Both the position numbers and the translations under genes were made by a program. From Methylobacterium gossipiicola (lineage in GTDB: Bacteria; Pseudomonadota; Alphaproteobacteria; Rhizobiales; Beijerinckiaceae), in NCBI RefSeq assembly GCF_900113485.1, contig NZ_FOPM01000018.1, forward strand, positions 1 through 64,000: DNA of 64,000 nucleotides, written 5' to 3'. The notes under the pieces were generated by a model. It saw only the letters and a program-made list of their open reading frames with translations, was not told where the DNA came from and did no database searches. Positions within the stretch are counted from its first letter, which is position 1. Each line of letters opens with the position of its first letter. Below are positions 8,449 through 15,808 of the stretch, one piece after another.

Positions 8449-9453
8449 TTAGCGCGCGGTGGCCTTCTCGTAGGGGCGGGGATCGAACAGGCCGTCGAGG
8501 GGCACGTCCTTGTCGAGGGTGCCGATGGAGACCTGATAGGCCTGCATCTGCTTCGTGGCGTCCACGATGGCGCGGGGATCGGCCGTGAATTTCGCCGCCG
8601 GGGAGGTGAGGGCCTTCTGAATCGTGGCGAGATCGGTGATGCCCTTGCCGAGCGCCGCCTCGACGGGCTTGGCCGCGCGGGCGGGATCGGATTTCAGGAG
8701 GTCCGTCGCCTTCACGACGGCCTTCACCAAGCCCTCGACGGCCGCCGGGTTCTTGTCCGCGAAGGCGCCGAACACACCGACCACGGTGCCGGGCTGGTTC
8801 GGGAACATCTCGCCCCCCGTGGCGATGAGCTTGATCGCCGGGTTGCGCCCCTGGACGATGGTGAGCGCCGGCTCGCGGATCGAGGCGCCGTCGACGGCGC
8901 CGGCCAGCATCGCCTGCTGCGTGGCGTCGATGCCCATGGCGACCACCTCGGCATCGGCCTTGTCGGCCTTGACCACCTGCCACAGCCAATGCTGCAGGGT
9001 GGTGTTGGGTACCGAGCCCGGCGGCTGCGTGGCGAGGCGGGCGGCGCGGCCCTCCTTGGCCTTGAAGGCCTTGAACGCCTCGGCCTTCGAGGCGCCGTTC
9101 GCGAAATAGGGGGCGAGTTTGGGGCCGGCCACGAACACCATCTCCTCGATGGCGGTGGCGGCGACCACGCGGACATCGATGCCCTTGGTGCGGGCGACGG
9201 CCAACGGCGCGATGCCGGCCACGTAGACGTCGATGGTGCCGGACGCGAGCGCCTGGATCATGTTCGGCCCGGATTCGAAGGTGGTGAAGGTGGGGGTGAG
9301 GCCCGCCTCCTTCAGCCAGCCCTCGCCATTGGCGACGAAGACCGGGGCGGCACCGATCACCGGGATCACGCCGACGCGCACGGGCACCGGGCTTTGGGCC
9401 GCGGCGATGCCCGTGAGGGACAGCATCATCGCGAAAACGGGCAGGAGGCGCAT
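8449..9453 (-). CDS. ABC transporter substrate-binding protein (NMT1/SsuA-like)
   Basis: A periplasmic solute receptor of 334 residues, first gene of the importer operon. The signal peptide is MRLLPVFAMMLSLTGIAAAQ, with cleavage after AAAQ. The mature protein starts with PVRVGVIPVIGAAPVFVANGEGWLKEAGL, the family hallmark of NMT1/SsuA receptors. TFTTFESGPNMIQALASGTIDV is the ligand-facing loop of the group, and a second lobe follows. ATG 9453 was preferred to the upstream in-frame start because it begins the signal peptide exactly. No ligand can be assigned; neighbouring genes give no metabolic hint. Confidence 0.9.
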   Translation of the reverse strand: MRLLPVFAMMLSLTGIAAAQSPVPVRVGVIPVIGAAPVFVANGEGWLKEAGLTPTFTTFESGPNMIQALASGTIDVYVAGIAPLAVARTKGIDVRVVAATAIEEMVFVAGPKLAPYFANGASKAEAFKAFKAKEGRAARLATQPPGSVPNTTLQHWLWQVVKADKADAEVVAMGIDATQQAMLAGAVDGASIREPALTIVQGRNPAIKLIATGGEMFPNQPGTVVGVFGAFADKNPAAVEGLVKAVVKATDLLKSDPARAAKPVEAALGKGITDLATIQKALTSPAAKFTADPRAIVDATKQMQAYQVSIGTLDKDVPLDGLFDPRPYEKATAR

Positions 9454-9665
9454 CGGGCAGGTCCGGTCAGGGGCGAGGGGGCGGCCGACGGCACGGGACG
9501 CCCCGAGGCGCCGCCGCACGAATCGATCGGGCAGTGGCACGGCGGACGGGATCACGCAAGAATTTGCTCAAGGTCCAGCGTGGGCAAACCGAAATTTGGA
9601 AGATGTTTTCGCGCGCGGGCGCGATGGCGACGGGGTTCACCCCTGGTGGCGTGGCCCGTGCACCG

Positions 9666-9689
9666 CCTCTCCCTGCTTGCGGGGAGAGG
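9666..9689. repeat. CCTCTCC...GGAGAGG short palindrome (REP-like)
   Basis: A short palindrome CCTCTCC-CTGCTTGCGG-GGAGAGG in the 362-bp intergenic region between the ABC receptor and the DUF3597 gene. The same palindrome type recurs at 25200-25220, 25271-25291 and 59883-59906, always between genes. It belongs to the widespread intergenic 'CTCTCC/GGAGAG' hairpins of Rhizobiales. The rest of 9454-9815 holds only the EcfG-type promoter listed separately. Confidence 0.7.
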
Positions 9690-9737
9690 GGAACCGCGCA
9701 TGAACGGCCCACCTTGCATCCGACCGCGCCGATCACG

Positions 9738-9762
9738 GGAACGGGAGCGGGCGGCCTCCGTT
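9738..9762 (+). promoter_or_regulatory. EcfG-type (general stress) promoter upstream of the DUF3597 gene
   Basis: GGAAC at 9738-9742, a 16-base spacer, and CGTT at 9759-9762 match exactly the alphaproteobacterial general stress response promoter GGAAC-N16/17-CGTT. The -10 element lies 53 bases before ATG 9816, leaving a leader of roughly 45 nt. This is read directly from sequence; activity is inferred. Confidence 0.72.
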
Positions 9763-9815
9763 ATCTCCCCGCCGCGGCCACCGGGCCGATGGCGCCAGAA
9801 TCGGGAATCCGCACC

Positions 9816-10223
9816 ATGAGCCTCCTCGGCAGCATCGTCAGCAAGATCCTCCACCCCTTCGGAGGCGGCGACGCCCAGGCCAAGCCCGCCGACGCCCCGG
9901 CCCCCACGGGCGGTTCCGATGCCCCCGCTTCGACGCCCGCCGGCGGCGGCGCGACGTCCTCCGGTCCCGTCGATGTCGAGCAGGTGCTCAACGACATGGC
10001 CGCCAAGAACGGCCAGACCCTCAACTGGCGCACCTCCATCGTCGACCTGATGAAGTTGCTGGACCTCGATTCCAGCCTCACCGCCCGCAAGCAGCTCGCC
10101 GACGAACTCCACTACACCGGCGACAAGGACGACTCGGCCTCCATGAACGTCTGGCTGCACAAGCAGGTAATCAAGAAACTCGAAGAGAACGGCGGCAAGG
10201 TCCCGGCCGATCTGAAAGATTGA
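9816..10223 (+). CDS. DUF3597 domain protein
   Basis: A 135-residue protein of the DUF3597 family. The N-terminus MSLLGSIVSKILHPFGG is amphipathic and conserved in the family. A low-complexity Ala/Pro/Gly linker follows (about residues 22-50). The globular C-terminal half runs VDVEQVLNDMAAKNGQTLNWRTSIVDLMKLLDLDSSLTARKQLADELHYTGD to WLHKQVIKKL. The C-terminal domain is a small helical bundle with no known activity. An EcfG-type promoter upstream places it in the general stress regulon, which fits the family's sporadic association with stress genes. The frame is open further upstream but the family start is ATG 9816. Confidence 0.85.
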   Translation: MSLLGSIVSKILHPFGGGDAQAKPADAPAPTGGSDAPASTPAGGGATSSGPVDVEQVLNDMAAKNGQTLNWRTSIVDLMKLLDLDSSLTARKQLADELHYTGDKDDSASMNVWLHKQVIKKLEENGGKVPADLKD

Positions 10224-10265
10224 TCTCTAGGTTAAATCCAGCTGCTTTCACACTCTGGGATTGAG

Positions 10266-10298
10266 GAAGGTCCGGATTTTTATTCGGCCGGGCCTTCC
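10266..10298. terminator. Bidirectional hairpin between convergent genes
   Basis: The arms GGAAGGTCCGG (10266-10275 region) and CCGGGCCTTCC (10288-10298) pair with a single G-U/mismatch position around an AT-rich loop. The hairpin lies between the DUF3597 stop (10223) and the convergent TOPRIM gene stop (10304). It marks the left edge of the AT-rich island. Confidence 0.5.
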
Positions 10299-10303
10299 CT
10301 GAT

Positions 10304-10921
10304 CTATGATTTAAACATATTTCTTATCCACGCCAAAAATGGTTTGGCAGAGTCGGCTTCCGGGTCCAGCCATTTCTTGGTTATTGCAAGTCCCATAGGG
10401 GTCCCTGGCTCTTCATTCCAAGCTAGCCATGTGTGAATTTGAGCCTTTCTAGTATGCGGTTTTTTAAATCGAAGCATATCCTCAGGAATTTGATCCAGGG
10501 TTTGAACCGCATGAACCCAAAGTTTGTCGCCTGTTGGCACTAAGCAGCTTATGAAGTCTTCCAGCATACCAGAAAGTGAGTTATCTGGCATAATCCAAGC
10601 GCCGAAGCGAGGAAGGTTCTCTTCATCAAGCACAAGGCCTTCCTTCGGAGGGGTATCCGGACAGCTAGTGTAGCCTGTTCTCGCCAAAGACGCCTTGATT
10701 TTTGCCCACCGAGATTCCGCCTCGGCATCAGCATCAATAACGATGGCAACAGATTCTATTTCGCTTCCTTTGATGAGAACTGGAAGCGCCTTAAATAGAT
10801 TGTCTATCCCTTTCTTTTCTTCGACTCTAAAATTTTCTTGCACATTATGATGTTTTAGTAGCGCCCATATCACGTGCTGGTCGTCTGCGCCCTCAACGAG
10901 TAAGTGCCTTCCTGTATTCAT
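10304..10921 (-). CDS. TOPRIM-domain protein, DUF3226/OLD-nuclease-like (candidate defence effector)
   Basis: A 205-residue protein with a TOPRIM fold. LLVEGADDQH carries the catalytic Glu (residue 10) and AIVIDADAE gives the DxD pair (Asp63, Asp65). IMPDNSLSGMLEDF (about 110-123) is a DUF3226-type motif, with a possible third metal ligand in LED. TOPRIM proteins of this kind cleave nucleic acid with two metal ions in OLD nucleases, and the paired AriB of PARIS is a TOPRIM nuclease. The start ATG overlaps the stop of the upstream ATPase (ATGA, 10918-10921), so the two are a coupled pair. Base composition is far more AT-rich than neighbours. Function in phage or plasmid defence is inferred from the pairing. 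Confidence 0.78.
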   Translation of the reverse strand: MNTGRHLLVEGADDQHVIWALLKHHNVQENFRVEEKKGIDNLFKALPVLIKGSEIESVAIVIDADAEAESRWAKIKASLARTGYTSCPDTPPKEGLVLDEENLPRFGAWIMPDNSLSGMLEDFISCLVPTGDKLWVHAVQTLDQIPEDMLRFKKPHTRKAQIHTWLAWNEEPGTPMGLAITKKWLDPEADSAKPFLAWIRNMFKS

Positions 10922-12036
10922 CGTACTTCAATCTCTTCCTCGTCGATAACGTGAATCTCCTCAGACGAAAATGTTACCGCTCGAAGTCCGAAATCTGTTT
11001 TCTCAATTCTAAATAATGAAGGGACCGCCCCAGAGGGTACTTGATCTGCGCTGCGTAAAGCACGAACACAATCTAAGCTATGGGTAGTTGCAAAAACTTG
11101 AATTTTATATCGAGATGATTGACGTGAAATCATTTCCCATAGAGTTGGTTGAACAGAGTAGTGGATGCCAGTTGCGATCTCATCTATTAATAAAGCTCCG
11201 CCTCTAGCTTTAATGAGTGCTAAGGCTATACTGAGTAAATGACCTGCTCCTTCCCCAAGACTCTTGAATGGGATTGGGCCACGGAATTGGGATACTTTCG
11301 CCATCAGCATTCGATCAGATCGACTGTCTGGTGACTGGACCATAACAAGCTTCTCTAAATTGGGAGCAATGATGCGAAGGGCGTCAACAACGTCATCTTC
11401 GTCGTCAGTGAGCGCCACACTGTCCCATAGCCGACCAATTTCATCCATCGACATTCCAGATGACGGCAGGAAGACAATGTCTCCTTCAATGTCGTCTCTC
11501 AATGCTCTGCGATTTATAACGCGATTGATTCGATCAAGAGGAAGGACGGCTTGTATTCCCTCCATTCGATTAAACGTAAAACCTGGAACGGTATCTGGCT
11601 CAGTATCGGGGGTAGGTGAAGGAATGTATCTAATAGAGGCATCCGATCCTCGTTCGACTCTTAGCCAAACAAACCTAACCTCAAGAAAAGGGCCGGAAGG
11701 TCCGCCGTCTATTTCAAAGTGACATTGCTCTGAGAGTTCAGGCCTCCCCCAGAATAGCGTATTGAAAGCTAAATCCCCGCCTGAGCTAGCTAGAGCTCTG
11801 TTAAAATTTTCCCGCCGCCCGAAGGTGTACTCCTCACGGTCGGACAGGAGGCTGTAGAGCTTGGGGCGTAGGTCTCCAACAAGCAATAACCTAATCGCTT
11901 CAAGAATCGTGGTCTTTCCGGTGCTGTTTTTTCCGACAATAAGATTAATGTCAGTTACTTCTGGAATTTTAAGTTCATCAATCGCCCGAAAATTTCGGAT
12001 TGACAGAGCCTCAAGACGTCTGGCCATCGGGTGCAT
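10918..12036 (-). CDS. AAA15/21-type (ABC/SMC-like) ATPase partner of the TOPRIM protein
   Basis: A 372-residue ATPase of the OLD/RecF-like class. RLEALSIRNFRAIDELKI is the usual opening, and Walker A is GKNSTGKT (residues 35-42). A long insertion follows. The C-terminal half has the signature-like GEGAGHLLSIALAL (261-274), Walker B LLIDEIATGIH (282-292) and the switch His in FATTHS. The start is ATG 12036 or ATG 12027. It overlaps the TOPRIM gene by four bases. The ATPase + TOPRIM two-gene architecture is that of PARIS (AriA/AriB), or of an OLD nuclease split into two polypeptides. The gene is AT-rich with A/T-ending codons, unlike the flanking chromosome, which suggests recent transfer. Confidence 0.82.
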   Translation of the reverse strand: MHPMARRLEALSIRNFRAIDELKIPEVTDINLIVGKNSTGKTTILEAIRLLLVGDLRPKLYSLLSDREEYTFGRRENFNRALASSGGDLAFNTLFWGRPELSEQCHFEIDGGPSGPFLEVRFVWLRVERGSDASIRYIPSPTPDTEPDTVPGFTFNRMEGIQAVLPLDRINRVINRRALRDDIEGDIVFLPSSGMSMDEIGRLWDSVALTDDEDDVVDALRIIAPNLEKLVMVQSPDSRSDRMLMAKVSQFRGPIPFKSLGEGAGHLLSIALALIKARGGALLIDEIATGIHYSVQPTLWEMISRQSSRYKIQVFATTHSLDCVRALRSADQVPSGAVPSLFRIEKTDFGLRAVTFSSEEIHVIDEEEIEVR

Positions 12037-12110
12037 CCTATGTTCTCGCTATGAGATACCCGGGGATGGTCGGGGCTGCAACGATTGGGCATGCTGTGCG
12101 GAGAACCAAA

Positions 12111-12116
12111 ATTATA
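12111..12116 (-). promoter_or_regulatory. Candidate -10 (TATAAT) for the ATPase-TOPRIM cassette
   Basis: On the minus strand TATAAT occurs about 75 bases before the ATPase start. The -35 region is only AT-rich (around 12134-12140) and gives no good TTGACA match. A sigma-70 consensus -10 is rare in this GC-rich genome, consistent with imported DNA carrying its own promoter. Confidence 0.35.
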
Positions 12117-12554
12117 AAGGGTCACCTATGGATAAAATAAAACATAAATTAATAATGCCCACATGAGATACTTATAAATACCGTTTATTAAGCTGTTGTC
12201 GCGGTGTTTTGATGAATGTTTGAGTGCATTGGAATTATTTTGGCCCAAATCTGCAGGAATTCCGGGGCTTGGTCTGTATTTTATTAATATTGTCGTTAAA
12301 TTATAATGGAATATAGGCAAAAATTATAACAGAATGCTCGATATTGGAGCGTTCATTCAGGTAAAGCTAAGAGATAAGGCGGTCCAGCAGGCGGTAATTT
12401 TTCCCTTTATTGACTCCGCGGATAATGGTTTTGGGGCGCCTGTGCTCTCCACATCGCGGATCAAGAGATGCTGACGGTTGGAGATGACATAGAGTGAGGC
12501 GTTTCTGGGACGACCTTACTGGTGAAGCTCTAACACCATCCCAAAAAAATCAGT
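12117..12554. other. AT-rich intergenic stretch of the island
   Basis: About 440 bases of markedly AT-rich DNA without a convincing gene. A 64-codon frame on the minus strand (12126-12320) has no recognisable domain and no ribosome-binding site. The only interpretable content is the decayed DUF815 fragment at about 12370-12518, listed separately. No attachment site or tRNA end was found. Confidence 0.6.
12370..12518 (-). pseudogene. Decayed fragment of a DUF815-type ATPase gene
   Basis: Read on the minus strand from about 12515, the translation is GRPRNASLYVISNRQHLL-IRD-VE...ST. It lines up with GRPENVLFYATSNRRHLL-ARE-MVENERST of the intact DUF815 ATPase at 14323-15195, roughly residues 190-215 of that protein. 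Similarity fades after that (ESIKGKIT against EAVEEKVS). The frame has a stop just upstream and no start. This is a short relic, more AT-rich than the intact gene, sitting between the foreign cassette and the LOV kinase gene. Confidence 0.6.
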
Positions 12555-14231
12555 TCAGCCCACCCCGGTCGGCCCGTCGATGACCCGCCGGACGCGGCGG
12601 GCGAGTTCGAGGCGCTTGTAGGGCTTGTTGATCACCTCGAACTCGGTGCCGCCGGCATCCGTGCGTTCGAGGGAGGCTTCCGCGTAGCCCGTGGTGAGCA
12701 GCACCTTGATCTTCGGCTGGCGCTCCCGCGCGGCGCGGGCCAGCATCACCCCGTTCATGCCGCCCGGCATGATGAGGTCGGTGAACAGGAGGTCGATGCG
12801 CCGCTCGCCGTCGAGGAATTCGATGGCGGCGCGGGGTCCGTCGGCCACGATGACCTTGTAGCCGAAATCCTCCAGGATGATGCCCGCCGTCTCGGCGACG
12901 TCCGGGCGGTCGTCCACCACCAGCACCGTCTCGGTGCCGTGCCGGTCGGCGGCGCGCTGGGATGCCTTGCGCTCCTCCTCGATCTTCTGATCGCTCGCGG
13001 GGAACAGGAGGCGCACCGTCGTGCCGTGCCCGACCTCGGAATAGATCTTGACCGAGCCGCCCGACTGCTTGGCGAAGCCGTACACCATGGCGAGGCCGAG
13101 GCCCGTGCCCTTGCCCTCGCCCTTGGTGGTGAAGAACGGCTCCATGACCCGGTTCAGGATCTCCGGCACCATGCCGCTGCCCGTATCGGTGACGGAAACC
13201 ACCACGTAGGCGCCGGGGCCCACCGTCTTGAACAGGTCCGCGTCCTCGTCCTCCACGAGGAGGTTCTCGGTCTTCACCGTCACGGTGCCGCCGCCCGGCA
13301 TGGCGTCGCGGGCGTTCAGCATGACGTTGAGGAGCGCCACCTCCGCCTGGGTCGGGTCGATGCGGGTGTTCCAGAGGTCGGGCGCGAGGTCCTGGCGCAG
13401 GGTGACGTGATCGCCGAGCGTCCGCTCGGCCATCTCGCTCATGCTCTGCACGAGGCCGTTGAGGTTCAGGAGCCGGCCCTCCAGGCGTTGCTTGCGCGAG
13501 AAGGCGAGGAGCTGGTGCGTCAGCTTGGCGGCGCGCTCGGAGGCGTCCCGCACGGCCTCGCCGGCCCGGCGCATCCGCCCGGTGTCGAAATCGGACTGGT
13601 CGAGGAGCGCGAGCATGACCTCGTTGTGGCCGGAGATCACCTGCAGCAGGTTGTTGAAATCGTGCGCGATGCCGCCGGTGAGCTGGCCGAGACTCTCCAT
13701 CTTCTGGGCCTGATGCAGGGATTCCTCGGCGTCGCGCCGGCGCGACACGTCGAGCTGCGACCCGAAGAAGTACACGAGGTCGCCCGAGCGGTTGAACACC
13801 GGCGAGACGAACAGGGCGTTCCAGAACGAGGAGCCGTCCTTGCGGTAGTTGATGATCTCGGTGGAGAATTCGCGCTGCTCGGCGATGGCGAGGCGCAGCT
13901 CGGCCACCACTTCGCGGTCGGTCTCCGGCCCCTGCAGGAAGCGGCAATTGGTGCCGATGAGTTCGTCGCGGGTGTAGCCGGTCATGCGCTCGAAGGCGCG
14001 GTTGACGAAGATGATCGGATTGTCCGCCTGGTGCGGATCGGTGACGATCATCGGCATCCGCGTCGTCTCGACGGCGGCGAAGAAGATGTCGTGATGCTGG
14101 TCGACCACGCCCGAAGGACCGCTGCCGGTGACGGGGGTCTTCGGGCCGTAGGTCTTGGGCTTCTCGGGAGAGGTCGGCAAGGAAGTCTCGGGGTCTCGAT
14201 GAACGCCGGAGTCGCGAGACACTCCAAACAC
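12555..14231 (-). CDS. LOV-domain blue-light sensor histidine kinase with C-terminal receiver
   Basis: A hybrid sensor kinase of about 558 residues (GTG 14231; GTG 14222 is an alternative, so the start is uncertain). A PAS/LOV domain spans residues ~50-160 and contains GTNCRFLQGPETDR. This is the flavin-binding LOV motif, with the photoactive Cys at residue 96. The kinase core follows: GGIAHDFNNLLQ (phospho-acceptor His190), N-box NVMLNARDAM, and G-boxes DTGSGM and GTGLGLAMVYG. The C-terminal receiver (~436-550) has acidic DD, phospho-acceptor Asp in LLFTDLIMP (~485) and Lys in INKPYKR. Blue light should form a Cys-FMN adduct and switch kinase activity. There is no membrane segment, so it is cytoplasmic. 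No separate response regulator lies adjacent. Confidence 0.9.
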   Translation of the reverse strand: MFGVSRDSGVHRDPETSLPTSPEKPKTYGPKTPVTGSGPSGVVDQHHDIFFAAVETTRMPMIVTDPHQADNPIIFVNRAFERMTGYTRDELIGTNCRFLQGPETDREVVAELRLAIAEQREFSTEIINYRKDGSSFWNALFVSPVFNRSGDLVYFFGSQLDVSRRRDAEESLHQAQKMESLGQLTGGIAHDFNNLLQVISGHNEVMLALLDQSDFDTGRMRRAGEAVRDASERAAKLTHQLLAFSRKQRLEGRLLNLNGLVQSMSEMAERTLGDHVTLRQDLAPDLWNTRIDPTQAEVALLNVMLNARDAMPGGGTVTVKTENLLVEDEDADLFKTVGPGAYVVVSVTDTGSGMVPEILNRVMEPFFTTKGEGKGTGLGLAMVYGFAKQSGGSVKIYSEVGHGTTVRLLFPASDQKIEEERKASQRAADRHGTETVLVVDDRPDVAETAGIILEDFGYKVIVADGPRAAIEFLDGERRIDLLFTDLIMPGGMNGVMLARAARERQPKIKVLLTTGYAEASLERTDAGGTEFEVINKPYKRLELARRVRRVIDGPTGVG

Positions 14232-14322
14232 GCGGGCACTATATGTGCCGCCTCCGGGAAATAGCCATTGAACTAACGGTGACCCGCGGTGGGACGCCGA
14301 AAAGGTCGCACCCCGGTGCCGG

Positions 14323-15195
14323 TCAGGCGAGGCGCTGCCCGAGGCGCCCGGCGAGATCCTGGATGTACTGGAACGCCGTGCGCCCCGAGCGCGAGCCCCG
14401 GGTAGTGGCCCATTCCAGCGCCTCGGCCCGCACGGTGTCGGGATCGGCGTCGAGGCCGTGATGCGCCACGTAGGCGCGGACCATGGCGAGGTACTCGTCC
14501 TGGGAGCATTTGTGGAAGCCGAGCCAGAGGCCGAAGCGGTCGGAGAGCGACACCTTCTCCTCCACGGCCTCGCCCGGATTGATGGCCGTGGAGCGCTCGT
14601 TCTCCACCATCTCGCGGGCCAGGAGATGCCGACGGTTGGAGGTGGCATAGAACAGCACGTTCTCGGGGCGGCCCTCGATGCCGCCGTCCAGCGCCGTCTT
14701 GAGGGACTTGTACGAGGTGTCGTCGCCGTCGAACGACAGGTCGTCGCAGAACACGATCCAGCGATGGGAATCACCCCGCAGGGTCACCATGAGGTCGGGC
14801 AGGGCCTCGATGTCCTCGCGGTGGATCTCGACGAGCTTCAACGGCGGGGCGTCGCCCCGGCCGGCGTTGATTTCGGCCTGGACCGCCTTCACCAGGGACG
14901 ACTTGCCCATGCCGCGCGCGCCCCACAGCAGGGCGTTGTTGGCCGGCAGCCCGGCGGCGAAGCGCCGCGTGTTGTCGGCGAGGATATCGCGGGCCCGGTC
15001 GATGCCCGTCAGCAGGCCGATCTCGACGCGGTTGACCCGCGGCACCGGGATCAGCCGGCGCTCCGGCCCCCACAGGAACGCATCGGCCGCCGTGACGTCG
15101 ACGGTCGGCGCGGGCACGGGCGCGGCGCGCTCCAGGGCGACGGCGATGCGCTCCAGGACGGCGAGGAGCGCGGGGTCGGCGGACGAACGGGTCAT
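14323..15195 (-). CDS. DUF815 family AAA+ ATPase
   Basis: A 290-residue P-loop ATPase of the DUF815 family (COG2607). Walker A is WGARGMGKSSLVK (about residues 95-107) and Walker B-like residues are WIVFCDDLSFDGDD. A sensor/Arg-finger region is ENVLFYATSNRRHLL, and the family motif LSDRFGLWLGFHKCSQDEYL follows. The function of the family is not established. It lies upstream of the LOV kinase gene on the same strand with 91 bp between, and divergent from yajC. A degraded second copy of its central part is at 12370-12518. Confidence 0.9.
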   Translation of the reverse strand: MTRSSADPALLAVLERIAVALERAAPVPAPTVDVTAADAFLWGPERRLIPVPRVNRVEIGLLTGIDRARDILADNTRRFAAGLPANNALLWGARGMGKSSLVKAVQAEINAGRGDAPPLKLVEIHREDIEALPDLMVTLRGDSHRWIVFCDDLSFDGDDTSYKSLKTALDGGIEGRPENVLFYATSNRRHLLAREMVENERSTAINPGEAVEEKVSLSDRFGLWLGFHKCSQDEYLAMVRAYVAHHGLDADPDTVRAEALEWATTRGSRSGRTAFQYIQDLAGRLGQRLA

Positions 15196-15409
15196 GGCAA
15201 ATCCCTCGGACAGGCGCCCGCTTTAGGCCAAATCCCGCGAAAGATCAGGCTATCCGGGGGAGGGGGCTTGTCTCCGGCTCCGTTTCGCCTCAGGCCCTCG
15301 GCGTTGCTTTCACTTAGGCCGTGGCTATAGTCCGCGCGCTTTTTGACCCGTCCGACGCCCCTCGCCCGAGACGGGCGGCCATGGGTCCCATCCTCGAGGA
15401 GACACGCGC

Positions 15410-15745
15410 TTGATCACCCCAGCCTTCGCGCAAGGGGCCAATGCGGCCGCCGGCGGCGCGGACATCGCCTTGCAGGTGGTGCCGTTCGTCCTCATCTTCG
15501 TCATCATGTACTTCCTGATCCTCCGCCCGCAGCAGCGCCGCGTGAAGGAGCATCAGGCCATGGTGAAGAACGTGCGCCGGGACGACACCGTGGTCACCAC
15601 CGGCGGCATCGTCGGCCGGGTCACCAAGGTCGCCGACGAGGCCTCCGAGATCGAGGTCGAGATCGCCCCCAACGTCCGCGTCAAGGTCGTGCGCGCCATG
15701 ATCTCGGAGGTCCGGGTCAAGGGCGCTCCGGTCAAGGCCGCCTGA
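15410..15745 (+). CDS. yajC: Preprotein translocase subunit YajC (TTG start)
   Basis: The small inner-membrane accessory subunit of the Sec holotranslocon, 111 residues. A single membrane helix (VVPFVLIFVIMYFLILRPQQRR) carries the invariant LRPQQRR, and KNVRRDDTVVTTGGIVGRVTKV follows. The start is taken as TTG 15410 because GAGGAGA sits at 15396-15402 with good spacing and no ATG lies before the conserved region. It heads the yajC-secD-secF cluster, with 63 bases to secD. Confidence 0.95.
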   Translation: MITPAFAQGANAAAGGADIALQVVPFVLIFVIMYFLILRPQQRRVKEHQAMVKNVRRDDTVVTTGGIVGRVTKVADEASEIEVEIAPNVRVKVVRAMISEVRVKGAPVKAA

Positions 15746-15808
15746 CACCGACCACGCCAGGGGCCGGCGCACGAGTCGGCCTCGCCAAGAACAAGACAGG
15801 ACCGGCGG

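Noticed and set aside
9454..9815. Upstream extension of the DUF3597 frame to 9534
   Set aside because: It would place the EcfG promoter and a REP hairpin inside the coding region; the family starts at MSLLGSIV.
12126..12320. 64-codon frame on the minus strand in the AT-rich interval
   Set aside because: No domain, no ribosome-binding site and no coding pattern; the hydrophobic end is expected from AT-rich DNA.
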